Assembly: GCA_039920305.1 (NCBI GenBank)
Contig: JBDSEA010000083.1
Coordinates: 1-49,109, forward strand
Length of the DNA: 49,109 nt
Direction of reading: 5' to 3'
Source of the DNA: DASRAJ01 sp039920305
GTDB taxonomy: Bacteria; Bacteroidota; Bacteroidia; Chitinophagales; UBA10324
Part shown: piece by piece, positions 9,951 to 19,092 of the stretch
How positions within the stretch are numbered: position 1 is the stretch's first letter
Layout: each line of letters opens with the position of its first letter
The notes under the pieces: generated by a model
What the model was told of the DNA's origin: nothing
Database searches by the model: none
The model's input: only the letters and a program-made list of their open reading frames with translations
Made by a program: the position numbers and the translations under genes

Positions 9951-10042
9951 AAATTTTATTTTAGGTTGTTTAGAAAATTGATGAACAAAGCCTGCTACTA
10001 AAAGTTCATAACGGTGCTATTACTAATTAATTGCCGTGATAC

Positions 10043-10621
10043 TCAGGCATCGAGTTTTTGTGAAAGCCTGAGATGCTGCGGACGTTTTTCAGGAACCTCT
10101 TCCACGAGGTTGTAGCGTGTCAGCACATCAATTACATGGTTGAAATACCTGGGGAACTCCTGATCAGAGCCGAATGAAATTTCTTTTATGGTTTCTTTTT
10201 TTAAGAGTTCTGCAGCAATATTTTCTTTTCTCCATAAAATGGTGATGATGGCCTGCCGTATCTCATCGATCCTTTCCTGGTTTAATGGACGATCCCTCCG
10301 CTCAAAAGACTTACTGACTGAAACCGATGGCAAAGGCATCTTTTTCTTTGCTAAATCATTTTTAGGATTCGCAACCGGGAGATTCTTTTTTACTGTTGCT
10401 TTCGCAGGCACTTCAGCCTTTTTTTTCACCTCCGCCTTTTTTTTCACTTCAGTTTTCCTGCTTTTTATTGCTTTTTTGCTTACCGGAGTGGTTTTTTCAA
10501 CAGGCTTGCTTTTCGAACGTGAGTTTTTTGAAGGTGAGCTTTTTGCAGGAAAGGACTTTTTAGCTGAAGACTTCACGGGTTTAGATGTGGATTTTTTGGT
10601 GGCCTTTTTATTTGCTGCCAT
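10043..10621 (-). CDS. Lysine/serine-rich basic protein with a small conserved C-terminal domain, function unknown
   Basis: I do not recognise a named family. With the start at 10621 (MAANKKATKK) the protein is 192 residues; an in-frame ATG at 10651 would add ten. The first ~100 residues are low-complexity Lys, Ser, Ala, Thr and Pro with repeats such as VKKKAEVKKKAEV, like histone-H1-like tails that bind DNA or RNA. The last ~85 residues are ordinary in composition, predicted helical, beginning near RRDRPLNQERIDEI and including EFPRYFNHVIDVLTRYNLV; this part may be a small winged-helix-like domain. No signal peptide or membrane segment is seen. It lies just downstream of dnaE on the same strand, so co-expression with the polymerase is likely. 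A nucleic-acid-binding role is inference only. Confidence 0.75.
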   Translation of the reverse strand: MAANKKATKKSTSKPVKSSAKKSFPAKSSPSKNSRSKSKPVEKTTPVSKKAIKSRKTEVKKKAEVKKKAEVPAKATVKKNLPVANPKNDLAKKKMPLPSVSVSKSFERRDRPLNQERIDEIRQAIITILWRKENIAAELLKKETIKEISFGSDQEFPRYFNHVIDVLTRYNLVEEVPEKRPQHLRLSQKLDA

Positions 10622-10669
10622 TTGTAAGTTTTTTAGTGAGGAATAGTACACATAAGCAGGGTGAATTAC

Positions 10670-13600
10670 TTAATTGAATCTGATCGCTAACTCAGGGATC
10701 AAATTTATTTCTTTCATGAAATCATCGCTCAAATTTACACCTGACTGGGCTGTTTTCATATTCAGCGAAAAGTTTTCACTGAAATCATTTACCTGGATTG
10801 AAATGGGAAAATTTCCCCTGTATTTCGTTACAAGCTCACCAATAGTAGTTATTAATGTATCATTTACATCATTCAGCGCGAAACTCACCGTTACTTTTTT
10901 AGCCATTTTTTCTCGCACATCCTGAAGCAGCTGAGTAGAAGAAATCTTAAGTTCCCACCGGTCGTCGGCATTGTATCGAAGCTGGTACTTCCCTTTTATG
11001 AACAGCATGTTCCCCTCACCCAGCAAATGCTTGTGCTTCAAATAGTCCTCACCCCATAAAATCATTTCTGTTGCACCGCTGAAATCTTCAAGGTTGAATA
11101 CTCCGAATGGCTTTCCGTTTTTACTCATTTTTTGCTCAGCTGAAGTTACAATGCCGGCAATGGCAACCTCCTGATTTTTAAAATTTTCCATCTCAGCTAC
11201 CTCACAGGTACAAAAATTCTGCATTTCCAGCCTGTAATCTTCAAGCGGATGGCCGGAAAGGTACATCCCGGTAACTTCCTTCTCCCGCTTCAGCTTGACC
11301 AGGGGCTGCCATGGAATGCTGCCTGGCAATAAGGGTGTTGCCATTTTATCATGAGCCATTTCACCAAACAGGGATTGAAGGTGTCCGTTTGTTTTGTTCT
11401 GCTCGGATGAGCCGAACTTCATCGCCTTCTCGATCACAGAAATATTTTCATTGGGCATTACAGCAAAATACTGTGCACGGTGTGTCCCCTCAAAACAATC
11501 GCACGCACCTGACGCAGCCAGGGATTCGAGGGCATTTTTCTTTAACGCGCGGTTGCTGACCCGCCTGGCCAGGTCAAAAATGCTTTTAAATGGTCCATTC
11601 ATTTCCCGCTCCTCAACAATGGCTGATACAGCTGCTTCGCCAATTCCTTTTATAGCTGAAAGCGAGAAGCGGATCTCTCCGTTTTTATTTGCAGCAAATT
11701 TGATTTTGCTTTCATTAAGGTCGGGTCCCAGCGTTTTTATTTTGCACCGCTTGGTTTCGTTGAGGTAGAACTGAATATTGTCAATCGAGCCATTGTAATT
11801 CGAAAGGGTAGCTGCCATAAATTCTGGTCCATAGTTCGCCTTCAGGTAGGCAGTCTGATAGGCAATGAGGGCATAACCGGCAGAGTGTGAGCGATTGAAG
11901 CCATACTCCGCAAACTTTTCCATAATGGTAAAAACCTCATCTGCAGCCTTTCCATCAATTTCTTTTGCTCTTGCGCCATCAACAAAAATGCTCCGGTGCT
12001 TCTGCATTTCTTCCTTGTTTTTCTTTCCCATTGCTCTCCGCAGCAGGTCAGCACCACCGAGGGAGTACCCTGCCATTGCCTGTGCGACCTGCATGATCTG
12101 CTCCTGGTAAACCATGATGCCATAAGTGGGCTTCAGGATCTCTTCCACCAGAGGGTGGGGATAATTAACTTTCTGCAGGCCATGCTTTCGCTTGATGTAA
12201 TCAGGAATGAAGTTCATGGGCCCCGGACGGTAAAGGGCGTTCATGGCGATCAGGTCTTCAATGTGGGTTGGCTTCAGGTCCTTCAGATACTTCCTCATAC
12301 CCGGCGATTCAAACTGAAAGATACCAATAGTATCACCCCGCTGGAAAAGCTCAAATGTTTTTTGATCGTCGAGCGGCAGCTTGTCGAGGTCAATTTCCAC
12401 AGAGTGATTTTGCTTGATGTTTGCCAGTGCATCCCTGAGAATGGAGAGCGTTTTCAGTCCGAGAAAATCCATCTTTAGCAACCCTGCATCTTCAATGAGC
12501 TTGCCCTCATACTGTGTAACAAGCAGTTCTGGTATGGGAGATGATGATTGCTCTTCAGAAGGAAAACCAGATTTTTTTTCGTCCCGCTTTGAAGTTGCTT
12601 TTTCCTTTGCAGGCATTACAGGAATAAGGTTGCGGATATCTTCAGGCGCAATGATCACGGCTGAGGCATGTACTCCTGAATGACGTGTGCAACCCTCAAG
12701 CGTCTGAGCGATCTTCAATGTTTTTTTAATAAGCGGGTCAGGACTGTTTCGCAGCTGGGACAGTTCGGCAGACTCATTGAATGCACGAAGAAAACTCATG
12801 CCCGGAACTTCCGGAATCAGCTTTGCGATCCGGTTTGATTCAGGAAGCGGAAGGCCAAGAACGCGCGCTACGTCCCTTATTCCCGTTTTTGGACCCATGG
12901 TACCGAAGGTGACGATCTGCGCTACCTGGTGCTTACCATATTTCTTCACCACATAATCAATAACACGCTGCCGGCCTACATCATCAAAATCAATATCCAT
13001 ATCGGGCATGGTTACCCGCTCTGGATTCAAAAATCGCTCAAAGAGCAGGTTATACTGAAGCGGATCCACATTGGTGATGCCGATACAATATGCCACTGCT
13101 GAGCCTGCTGCTGAACCCCTGCCCGGGCCTACCCATACACCAAGTTTTCGCGCAGCATCAATGAAATCCTCCACGATGAGAAAGTAACCGGCAAAACCGG
13201 TAGTTGCAATGATGCTCAGCTCATGGGTGAGCCGGTCTTTTACGGCAATGGTTATTTCAGGATACCTGCGGTATGCACCCTGCCACGTCAGGTGCTCGAG
13301 GTACTCCTGCTCAGTTTTAAACTGATCAGGAATCTTAAAGAATGGAAGCAGGATATTTTTTTTAAGCTGTAGATTCTCAATCTTCGAAACAATCTCCATC
13401 GTGTTGTCCAGCGCTTCCGGCAAGTCGGGAAAGCGCTGCTCCATCTGTGACTTCGTTTTAAAGAAAAACTGATCATTGGAGAACTTCATACGCTTTTCAT
13501 CGGCAACGAGCTTATTGGTTTGCAGGCAAAGCAAAATGTCCTGGGCCTCTGCATCTTCCTGGTTAATATAATGAGAATCATTGGTTGCAATGATCTTTAC

Positions 13601-14218
13601 ATGATACTTCCGCGCAAACCGGAGCAACACCTGGTTCACTTTGTCCTGTTCAGGAATTCCATGCCGCTGGAGCTCAATGTAATAGTCATCTCCAAAAACA
13701 TCAAGCCATTCCCTGAAGACTTTTTCTGCTTCCTCTTCACTTTTGTAGAGAATGTGCTGCGGAATAATTCCACCCAGGCAGCAGGTGGTGGCGATAATTC
13801 CATCATGATTCTTCCTGAGCAATTCAAAGTCAATGCGGGGATAGTAATACATACCCTCTGTGAAACCGAGCGAGCAAAGCCTGATCAGGTTTCGATAGCC
13901 GGTGTCATTTTTAGCGAGAAGAACCTGGTGAAAAGCCTTTTTGCCTTTCGATCCGTCTTCATCGTTGCCAAAACCCGGAAGCACTTCCCGCCTGGTCCTG
14001 TCAAAGGTGAAATAGAATTCGCAGCCAATAATGGGTTTGATATTTTTCTTCTGAGCTTCCTTTACAAACTCAAACACGCCAAACATATTTCCATGATCGG
14101 TGATAGCAATCGCTTGCATGTTGTCATCCACCGCTTTTTTAATGAGGGTTTTAATATCGGCTGCTCCATCAAGCAGAGAGTATTGGGTGTGGCAGTGGAG
14201 GTGGCAGAAATCCGGCAT
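10670..14218 (-). CDS. dnaE: DNA polymerase III alpha subunit
   Basis: This 1,182-residue protein is the catalytic subunit of the replicative polymerase. The N-terminal PHP domain begins HLHCHTQYSLLDG (residues ~6-18). The C-family polymerase core follows, with the catalytic acid motif PDMDIDFDD at about 405-413 and the upstream GPGRGSAAGS loop. Then come the helix-hairpin-helix region with IKGIGEAAVSAI, and an OB-fold region near residue 1016 (VAIAGIVTSAEQK). Length and order are those of DnaE; the zinc-bearing, exonuclease-containing PolC layout is absent. A charged Lys/Ser/Glu stretch near residues 545-560 looks like a tolerated surface insertion. The stop is 18 bp before the extended start of the basic-protein gene, suggesting one transcript. 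The SUI1-like gene lies 78 bp upstream. Confidence 0.97.
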   Translation of the reverse strand: MPDFCHLHCHTQYSLLDGAADIKTLIKKAVDDNMQAIAITDHGNMFGVFEFVKEAQKKNIKPIIGCEFYFTFDRTRREVLPGFGNDEDGSKGKKAFHQVLLAKNDTGYRNLIRLCSLGFTEGMYYYPRIDFELLRKNHDGIIATTCCLGGIIPQHILYKSEEEAEKVFREWLDVFGDDYYIELQRHGIPEQDKVNQVLLRFARKYHVKIIATNDSHYINQEDAEAQDILLCLQTNKLVADEKRMKFSNDQFFFKTKSQMEQRFPDLPEALDNTMEIVSKIENLQLKKNILLPFFKIPDQFKTEQEYLEHLTWQGAYRRYPEITIAVKDRLTHELSIIATTGFAGYFLIVEDFIDAARKLGVWVGPGRGSAAGSAVAYCIGITNVDPLQYNLLFERFLNPERVTMPDMDIDFDDVGRQRVIDYVVKKYGKHQVAQIVTFGTMGPKTGIRDVARVLGLPLPESNRIAKLIPEVPGMSFLRAFNESAELSQLRNSPDPLIKKTLKIAQTLEGCTRHSGVHASAVIIAPEDIRNLIPVMPAKEKATSKRDEKKSGFPSEEQSSSPIPELLVTQYEGKLIEDAGLLKMDFLGLKTLSILRDALANIKQNHSVEIDLDKLPLDDQKTFELFQRGDTIGIFQFESPGMRKYLKDLKPTHIEDLIAMNALYRPGPMNFIPDYIKRKHGLQKVNYPHPLVEEILKPTYGIMVYQEQIMQVAQAMAGYSLGGADLLRRAMGKKNKEEMQKHRSIFVDGARAKEIDGKAADEVFTIMEKFAEYGFNRSHSAGYALIAYQTAYLKANYGPEFMAATLSNYNGSIDNIQFYLNETKRCKIKTLGPDLNESKIKFAANKNGEIRFSLSAIKGIGEAAVSAIVEEREMNGPFKSIFDLARRVSNRALKKNALESLAASGACDCFEGTHRAQYFAVMPNENISVIEKAMKFGSSEQNKTNGHLQSLFGEMAHDKMATPLLPGSIPWQPLVKLKREKEVTGMYLSGHPLEDYRLEMQNFCTCEVAEMENFKNQEVAIAGIVTSAEQKMSKNGKPFGVFNLEDFSGATEMILWGEDYLKHKHLLGEGNMLFIKGKYQLRYNADDRWELKISSTQLLQDVREKMAKKVTVSFALNDVNDTLITTIGELVTKYRGNFPISIQVNDFSENFSLNMKTAQSGVNLSDDFMKEINLIPELAIRFN

Positions 14219-14296
14219 CTTTTGTTGTGTGTCTTTTACAGTGGTAATTCTTAATCTCCCTGAATTATTAGTAATACTGTTTAAACCTAAAGCAAA

Positions 14297-14629
14297 TTAT
14301 TTAGCCGCGTATCCCAGCTCTTTTAACATATTCACCACCTTATCCCTCATCTCTCCTTGTATTAAAATCAACCCGTCTTTAACACTTCCGCCGGTGCCGC
14401 ATTTTTGTTTTAAGGTTTTTGCGAGCTGCCGCAAGTCTACTTCTTTTCCAATGAAGCCATTAATAATCGTAACAGTTTTTCCACCTCTGTGATGCTTCTC
14501 TATCCGAACCCGCAATTGCTGCTTTGGATGGGGTAATGATTCAGGAGCGGGTTCTTCCGCATTCAGATATTGATACTGCGGATCAGTAGAATAGACCACA
14601 CCCTGAAGATGTTTGTTTTTGTTCGGCAT
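14297..14629 (-). CDS. SUI1/eIF1-like translation factor (YciH family)
   Basis: I start this protein at 14629 (MPNKNKHLQGVVYST, 110 residues) because the longer reading from 14734 adds a non-conserved tail and would cross a good promoter-like box. The second half is a SUI1 domain: RVRIEKHHRGGKTVTII, then GFIGKEVDLRQLAKTLKQK, then the signature KCGTGGSVKDGLILIQG and a closing helix. Eukaryotic eIF1 and E. coli YciH with this domain influence start-codon choice by binding the small ribosomal subunit. That is a plausible but unproven role here. It lies just upstream of dnaE on the same strand and is divergent from the SGNH hydrolase gene. Confidence 0.9.
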   Translation of the reverse strand: MPNKNKHLQGVVYSTDPQYQYLNAEEPAPESLPHPKQQLRVRIEKHHRGGKTVTIINGFIGKEVDLRQLAKTLKQKCGTGGSVKDGLILIQGEMRDKVVNMLKELGYAAK

Positions 14630-14670
14630 CTGATTGATAAAGTAAATATTTAAGGGAAAATTTCTCTTTC

Positions 14671-14678
14671 CAAAATTA
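14671..14678 (-). promoter_or_regulatory. Possible -7 box of the SUI1-like gene
   Basis: On the minus strand this is TAATTTTG, an exact TAnnTTTG match, about 40 bases upstream of the chosen ATG at 14629. The -33 region at the usual distance is only T-rich, not a clean TTTG, so the call is tentative. Confidence 0.35.
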
Positions 14679-14832
14679 AGTGAACGGAAAAAAAAGTAAA
14701 CAGAATTTTTTGCACAGCTCCGGGATATTACCATATGCTTCTATAAGCCATGCATTCAGAAATCCATTCCCGGGGAAATCCCGGATGCATCATTTGCAAA
14801 ACGATGCTGGAATCCAGTTCGTAAATAATGAT

Positions 14833-15534
14833 GTGAAATATCCATTGATTTCATTTCCCTTTTTGTTTTTACTGCTGCCGCTATCTTCGGCATCTCAAAA
14901 TACTTCAATGCCGGCAAAAGAGCTGACCATGCTTTGCCTTGGTGATTCCTACACCATTGGCGAAAGTGTTCATGAAGCTGATCGCTTTCCAAATCAGGCA
15001 GTATTACTTCTGCATAGCAGTGGAATTTTTCTGGCGAAACCTCATATTATTGCTGCAACAGGATGGACGACTGATGAGCTGATGAATGCAATTCAGCGTG
15101 ATAATCTTCTCAGGGAGTATCCCTCTGAAAGGGCTGCCTTTGATTTTGTAACCCTGCTCATCGGGGTAAACAACCAGTACAGAAGCAGGGATCTGGAAAG
15201 TTACCGGAAAGAATTTTCCGGGCTTCTTGACCTGGCAATCACATACGCAGGAGGAAAAACAAATCATGTCATTGTGCTTTCCATTCCTGACTGGGGTGTG
15301 ACTGCATTTGCTGAAGGCCGTGACAGAAAAAAGATCTCTTTGGAGATTAATCAATTCAATGCGGTGAATAAGGAAGAAAGCAGGAAGCGCAAAGTGCATT
15401 ACATTGACATAACAGTATATACCCGCAGGCATCCTGAATGGGTTGAAGCCGACGGCTTGCATCCTGATTCGCGGCAATATGAGCCATGGGCACAGGAAGT
15501 AAAACAGGTGATCATGCAGGAAATAAGAAAATGA
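14833..15534 (+). CDS. Secreted SGNH/GDSL-type hydrolase (esterase-like)
   Basis: The frame is open from an ATG at 14680, but a GTG at 14833 starts directly on a clean signal peptide (VKYPLISFPFLFLLLPLSSASQ), so I prefer a 233-residue exported protein. ATG 14785 is an alternative. The mature part has the SGNH blocks: LCLGDSYTIGES with the nucleophile Ser, an Asn block seen as GVNNQYR, and DGLHPD supplying catalytic Asp and His near the end. Relatives hydrolyse esters of lipids, acetylated sugars or thioesters; the substrate cannot be told from sequence. The gene is divergent from the SUI1-like gene and convergent with the kelch gene, 11 bp away. Confidence 0.85.
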   Translation: MKYPLISFPFLFLLLPLSSASQNTSMPAKELTMLCLGDSYTIGESVHEADRFPNQAVLLLHSSGIFLAKPHIIAATGWTTDELMNAIQRDNLLREYPSERAAFDFVTLLIGVNNQYRSRDLESYRKEFSGLLDLAITYAGGKTNHVIVLSIPDWGVTAFAEGRDRKKISLEINQFNAVNKEESRKRKVHYIDITVYTRRHPEWVEADGLHPDSRQYEPWAQEVKQVIMQEIRK

Positions 15535-15545
15535 ATAGAGGCAAT

Positions 15546-16736
15546 TTATTGAAGTAATAATTTACCTGCTTCAGAAATTCCGGTTTCTTCTCTCGCTTCA
15601 TAAAGAAAAATTCCTTCCCCAAAAATTTTCGCGCTGATCAACAATTCATGGTTGCTCTCATTTAGCGCCGTGGAAAAAATTTTTCTTCCATTCAAATCAT
15701 AAATAGAAAATGTTGCAGAGGAAAACAGATGGTGAATCAAAATGCTTTGCCCGGGTATTTCACTAACAAAGAAATCTTTTTGATATACCGGGCTGTTCCC
15801 TGTAGGAATCGCAGAAGTATCCGGACAGTATTCCCACCAGTCATTGTAATAATTAGCTTGCTCACCAAGGCCTGCATACCCTTTTGCACCAATGGTAACT
15901 CCAACGCCAAATGCGCGGGGCGCTCCGCCAAAATCCGCTTTTTGAATCCAGGTATCAGAAAACTCATCCCAGCCCCAGAAATCACTGAAAGAATTCTGCT
16001 GATCACTTCCACCTCCGATATAACCTGTGTCTTTGATGGCAAATGAAAAGGCGGCATCCTGCCCGCTTCCGGGATAATCTGACTTTTGAGTCCACATATC
16101 CGTTTCAGGATTGTACTCATAAAAATCGTGATATAATGTTCCGGAGTATGCTCCAATGCCAATGTAGCCCCTTCCTTTTATGGTGAATGATATGCACTCA
16201 TATCTTGCATCACCGGGGAAATCCGTTTTCTGTGTCCAGGTATCTGTGTCAGGATCATACTGCCAGAAATCCTTAAGATATCCGTAGTCATTTACGCCGG
16301 TACCTACGTACCCCTTAGTGCTGACAGCGAGGCCTACAGCATACCTTCTTGCTGCCGCCGGCGGCAAGGATGCAATTGGCACCCACGAATTGGCAGAAGG
16401 ATCATAGGAGTAAAAATCACTTGTGTTGAAATTGTTGTTCACATCATACCCCGTGCCTACATAGCCAATATTATTTACTGTAAAACCCACTGCTGAAAAA
16501 CGTTCTGTCCCTATAAAGTCTGCCTTCTGCGTCCAGGTATCAGCAGCCGGGTCATATTCCCACCAGTCCTTATAAAAATTTCCATTATACCCGGTGCCGG
16601 TATATCCCTTATCTCCTATTGCAATAGCTACTGCTGACCGTCGCGCAGAGCCTCCAAAGTTGGCTTTCTGAGTCCATGTTTGTGACCGGGAAGTGAACGG
16701 CAGCAGGAGAATAAAAAGCAAGGTGATTGATTTCAT
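15546..16736 (-). CDS. Secreted six-repeat kelch protein with T9SS type A sorting domain
   Basis: This 396-residue protein begins with a short signal peptide (~1-18, ending SRS). Six kelch-type repeats of about 48-50 residues follow, each with the pattern WTQKADFxG, then GYxGTG, then DFWEYDPxTD, occupying residues ~20-310. They should close into one six-bladed beta-propeller. The last ~75 residues (from FFVSEIPG) look like a type A C-terminal sorting domain, with FSIYDLNGRKIF and EGIFLYEAR, so the protein is probably exported by T9SS and processed at the cell surface. Such kelch proteins are usually binding or scaffold modules; no catalytic residues can be assigned. Six repeats and an intact tail make a complete gene likely. 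Confidence 0.85.
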   Translation of the reverse strand: MKSITLLFILLLPFTSRSQTWTQKANFGGSARRSAVAIAIGDKGYTGTGYNGNFYKDWWEYDPAADTWTQKADFIGTERFSAVGFTVNNIGYVGTGYDVNNNFNTSDFYSYDPSANSWVPIASLPPAAARRYAVGLAVSTKGYVGTGVNDYGYLKDFWQYDPDTDTWTQKTDFPGDARYECISFTIKGRGYIGIGAYSGTLYHDFYEYNPETDMWTQKSDYPGSGQDAAFSFAIKDTGYIGGGSDQQNSFSDFWGWDEFSDTWIQKADFGGAPRAFGVGVTIGAKGYAGLGEQANYYNDWWEYCPDTSAIPTGNSPVYQKDFFVSEIPGQSILIHHLFSSATFSIYDLNGRKIFSTALNESNHELLISAKIFGEGIFLYEAREETGISEAGKLLLQ

Positions 16737-16867
16737 GAAACTAAATTAGCATAATCATTCAAATGAAGGTTATCTTTTACAAAAGGTTTAGGAATTCCTT
16801 AATCCTTGTTGAAAATAAATACAGAAAAAATTCTCACTTATTTTTATGCACTCCAATTTATCAATCA

Positions 16868-17527
16868 ATGCAAAAGCTTTTGTTATTTATGCTGCCACTC
16901 CTGCTTCTTTCTTTCAGAGCAAAAGAGAAGCGTTCAACAATAGAGATCAACACTGATTACGGAGTGATCAGGGTGATGCTCTACAACGAAACTCCACTGC
17001 ATCGTGACAATATTCTTTCCAAGGTGCGCGCACATTTTTACGATAGCCTGATGTTTCATCGGGTGATCAGGGAATTCATGATTCAGGGGGGCGATCCTGA
17101 ATCAAAAAATGCTCCTGCAGGCACCATGCTGGGCAATGGTGACGCGCCCGGTGACCGGATTCCTGCAGAATTTAATCCTGCTTTGATACATAAAAAGGGT
17201 GTTATTGCGATGGCCCGTGATGATAATCCGCAGAAGGCATCCAGCAATTGCCAGTTTTATATTGTGGAAGGAAAAAAGGCAACCGATGAGGAACTGAACA
17301 GCATTGAAAAGCGAACCGGTATTAAATATACAGCTGAACAGCGTGAGGTTTATAAAACCATGGGTGGCACTCCGCGACTCGATCAGGCATACACAGTATT
17401 CGGTGAAGTTTACGATGGACTTAATGTGGTTGATTCTATTGCTCAGGTGGCAAAAGATCGAAATGATCGTCCTGTTAAGGATGTTCGCATGACAATTAAG
17501 GAGGGAAAAAAGATAAAAGTTAAATGA
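16868..17527 (+). CDS. Exported cyclophilin-type peptidyl-prolyl cis-trans isomerase
   Basis: I start at 16868 because this ATG opens a signal peptide (MQKLLLFMLPLLLLSFRA); the longer frame from 16763 adds 35 unlike residues. The 219-residue protein is a cyclophilin domain that catalyses proline isomerisation during folding, here probably in the periplasm. Visible core motifs are FHRVIREFMIQGGDP, GVIAMARDDNP with SSNCQFYI, and the terminal VFGEVYDGLNVVDSIA. An insertion of about 40 residues (ATDEELNSIEKRTGIKYT and on) between the QFYI strand and the last strands is typical of Bacteroidota members. It may be a lipid-free or weakly anchored form, since no lipobox Cys is evident. It is transcribed away from the kelch gene. 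Confidence 0.93.
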   Translation: MQKLLLFMLPLLLLSFRAKEKRSTIEINTDYGVIRVMLYNETPLHRDNILSKVRAHFYDSLMFHRVIREFMIQGGDPESKNAPAGTMLGNGDAPGDRIPAEFNPALIHKKGVIAMARDDNPQKASSNCQFYIVEGKKATDEELNSIEKRTGIKYTAEQREVYKTMGGTPRLDQAYTVFGEVYDGLNVVDSIAQVAKDRNDRPVKDVRMTIKEGKKIKVK

Positions 17528-17536
17528 GCTGAACTT

Positions 17537-17601
17537 CATGTGAAAGGGACGGGAAGTAAGAATGTTTATCCGCAAATCGATATTTTTTTACTTTTCACAT
17601 G
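17537..17601. repeat. Widely spaced 9-bp inverted repeat before the permease operon
   Basis: CATGTGAAA (17537-17545) and TTTCACATG (17593-17601) are exact reverse complements separated by 47 bp, filling the gap between the cyclophilin stop and the permease ATG at 17614. They could be two operator half-sites or the base of a long hairpin; there is no T-run after the second arm. Confidence 0.4.
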
Positions 17602-17613
17602 TAAGACTGCTAT

Positions 17614-19092
17614 ATGACCCAATTCCTTTTAAAACGCCTCCTGCTTTTTATTCCTACCCTTATCATTATTTCACTCATTGCCTTCATCATTAGTGTGAAT
17701 GCGCCCGGTGATCGGGTTGAGCAAATGATGTCCTCCACAGAATCAGGCGGGAACTTGTTTCAAGCCGGGGAGACATTACAATTACAGCAGCGTAAACTCA
17801 TGGCTCATCAGCTCGGACTGGATCTGCCCATGTTTTATTTAAGCATAACACCTGCATCCTTTCCTGATACGCTCTATAAATTTTATGATCAGGAGGAGCG
17901 GGATGCCATGAAATCACTTTTGTATCAATTCGGAAACTGGGATCTGATTCAAAGCTATCATTCATCAATCAAAACGCTGCTATCTCATCTTGATCATGTG
18001 AAACCGGATTCACATGATCAAGAAATATTTTCAAAAAATGAAATTCACCACGCGGTCAGTCAGGCACTATTCAATATCGCGGCATTACAAAAGTCATCTC
18101 AGCCAAATTCTATTTCCGCAAAAGCGGCAGAGCTTCAGAAACAATTTTCAGCATATCCTTTTTTTGGCTTCTTGCAAAACGACCTTGGCATCATGCTGCA
18201 AAAGCTGGAATTGTTGAGAACGACTGCACCTCCGCTGAGTTTTTTTATACCGGCTATTCATCTCTATCCTGACAATCAGTATCACCGGTGGCTTTTCGGT
18301 GACGGGGTAAATTCTGATGGACTGATTCGCGGGGATCTTGGAACTTCGCTGGTAAGCCGCATGCCGGTAAATGAAATCATCTGGAAGCATATCGGCTGGT
18401 CATTGCTTTTCACATTTATTTCTGTAATACTGGCTTACCTGATAAGCTTACCGGCGGGTGTCTATGCTGCAGTAAAACACGGCTCTGCATTTGATCACAG
18501 TACTTCTGTGATCTTTCTCCTGCTGCACTCACTTCCTTCCTTCTGGGTTGCAACACTGCTGATCATCTCCTTTGCAAACCCTGATTTGCTGTTCTGGTTT
18601 CCGGCCTCCGGGGTTAAGCCCATGTCAGGGTATCCGCAGGATGCTTCGGTGTTTGAAAAAATAAAACTTTCCCTGCCGTATTTAATACTTCCTTCTATCG
18701 CATATACTTACAGCTCACTTGCATTTCTAAGCCGCCTGACACGCAGCTCCATGTTAGAAGTTATGCAGCAGGATTTTGTACGGACTGCCCGGGCCAAGGG
18801 ATTGAGTGAGCGAACAGTAATCCTTAAGCACGCTTTCAGAAACGCTTTGCTTCCAATCATTACCGTTTTTGCAAATATTTTTCCCCTTGCTCTTGGTGGC
18901 TCAATAATCCTGGAATCCATCTTTTCCATTCCGGGAATGGGACTTGAAACTTATCATGCCATACAAAATCAGGATTATCCGATGATCATTGGTGTATTTA
19001 CGCTCACCGGGGTCCTTACGCTTACAGGCTATCTTATTGCTGATGTTTTGTATGCTATAGCAGATCCGAGGATCTCATTTTCTAATCAATGA
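17614..19092 (+). CDS. ABC transporter permease, OppB/DppB-like, with a large extracytoplasmic insertion
   Basis: This is the first permease of a peptide/nickel-type ABC importer. Residues ~8-28 form the first membrane helix; the C-terminal ~240 residues carry the other five and the coupling loop ARAKGLSERTVILKHAFRNA, the EAA motif that contacts the ATPase. At 492 residues it is well above the ~310-340 typical of OppB: about 150 extra residues (roughly 45-215) sit between helix 1 and the conserved GDLGTSLV region. They are Gln/Ser/His-rich and helical and would face the periplasm. The gene overlaps the next permease by four bases (ATGA), so the two are co-translated. No ATPase or binding protein is in the window. 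The transported solute is unknown. Confidence 0.9.
   Translation: MTQFLLKRLLLFIPTLIIISLIAFIISVNAPGDRVEQMMSSTESGGNLFQAGETLQLQQRKLMAHQLGLDLPMFYLSITPASFPDTLYKFYDQEERDAMKSLLYQFGNWDLIQSYHSSIKTLLSHLDHVKPDSHDQEIFSKNEIHHAVSQALFNIAALQKSSQPNSISAKAAELQKQFSAYPFFGFLQNDLGIMLQKLELLRTTAPPLSFFIPAIHLYPDNQYHRWLFGDGVNSDGLIRGDLGTSLVSRMPVNEIIWKHIGWSLLFTFISVILAYLISLPAGVYAAVKHGSAFDHSTSVIFLLLHSLPSFWVATLLIISFANPDLLFWFPASGVKPMSGYPQDASVFEKIKLSLPYLILPSIAYTYSSLAFLSRLTRSSMLEVMQQDFVRTARAKGLSERTVILKHAFRNALLPIITVFANIFPLALGGSIILESIFSIPGMGLETYHAIQNQDYPMIIGVFTLTGVLTLTGYLIADVLYAIADPRISFSNQ

Noticed and set aside
10188..10646. A 152-codon, Phe-rich plus-strand frame
   Set aside because: It is the complement of Lys codons (AAA to TTT) in the basic-protein gene and has no other support.
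12414..12683. An 89-codon Ser-rich plus-strand frame inside dnaE
   Set aside because: It is antisense to the charged insertion of the polymerase and has no independent support.
13520..14254. A 244-codon plus-strand frame antisense to the N-terminal part of dnaE
   Set aside because: The minus-strand reading is an unmistakable PHP/polymerase protein; the antisense frame shows no family motif and has the composition of a mirror frame.
15004..15477. A 157-codon minus-strand frame over the SGNH hydrolase
   Set aside because: It overlaps a gene with intact catalytic blocks and shows only random hydrophobic and basic patches.
17102..17575. A 157-codon minus-strand frame over the cyclophilin gene
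   Set aside because: The cyclophilin motifs on the plus strand are clear; the antisense frame has no recognisable features.
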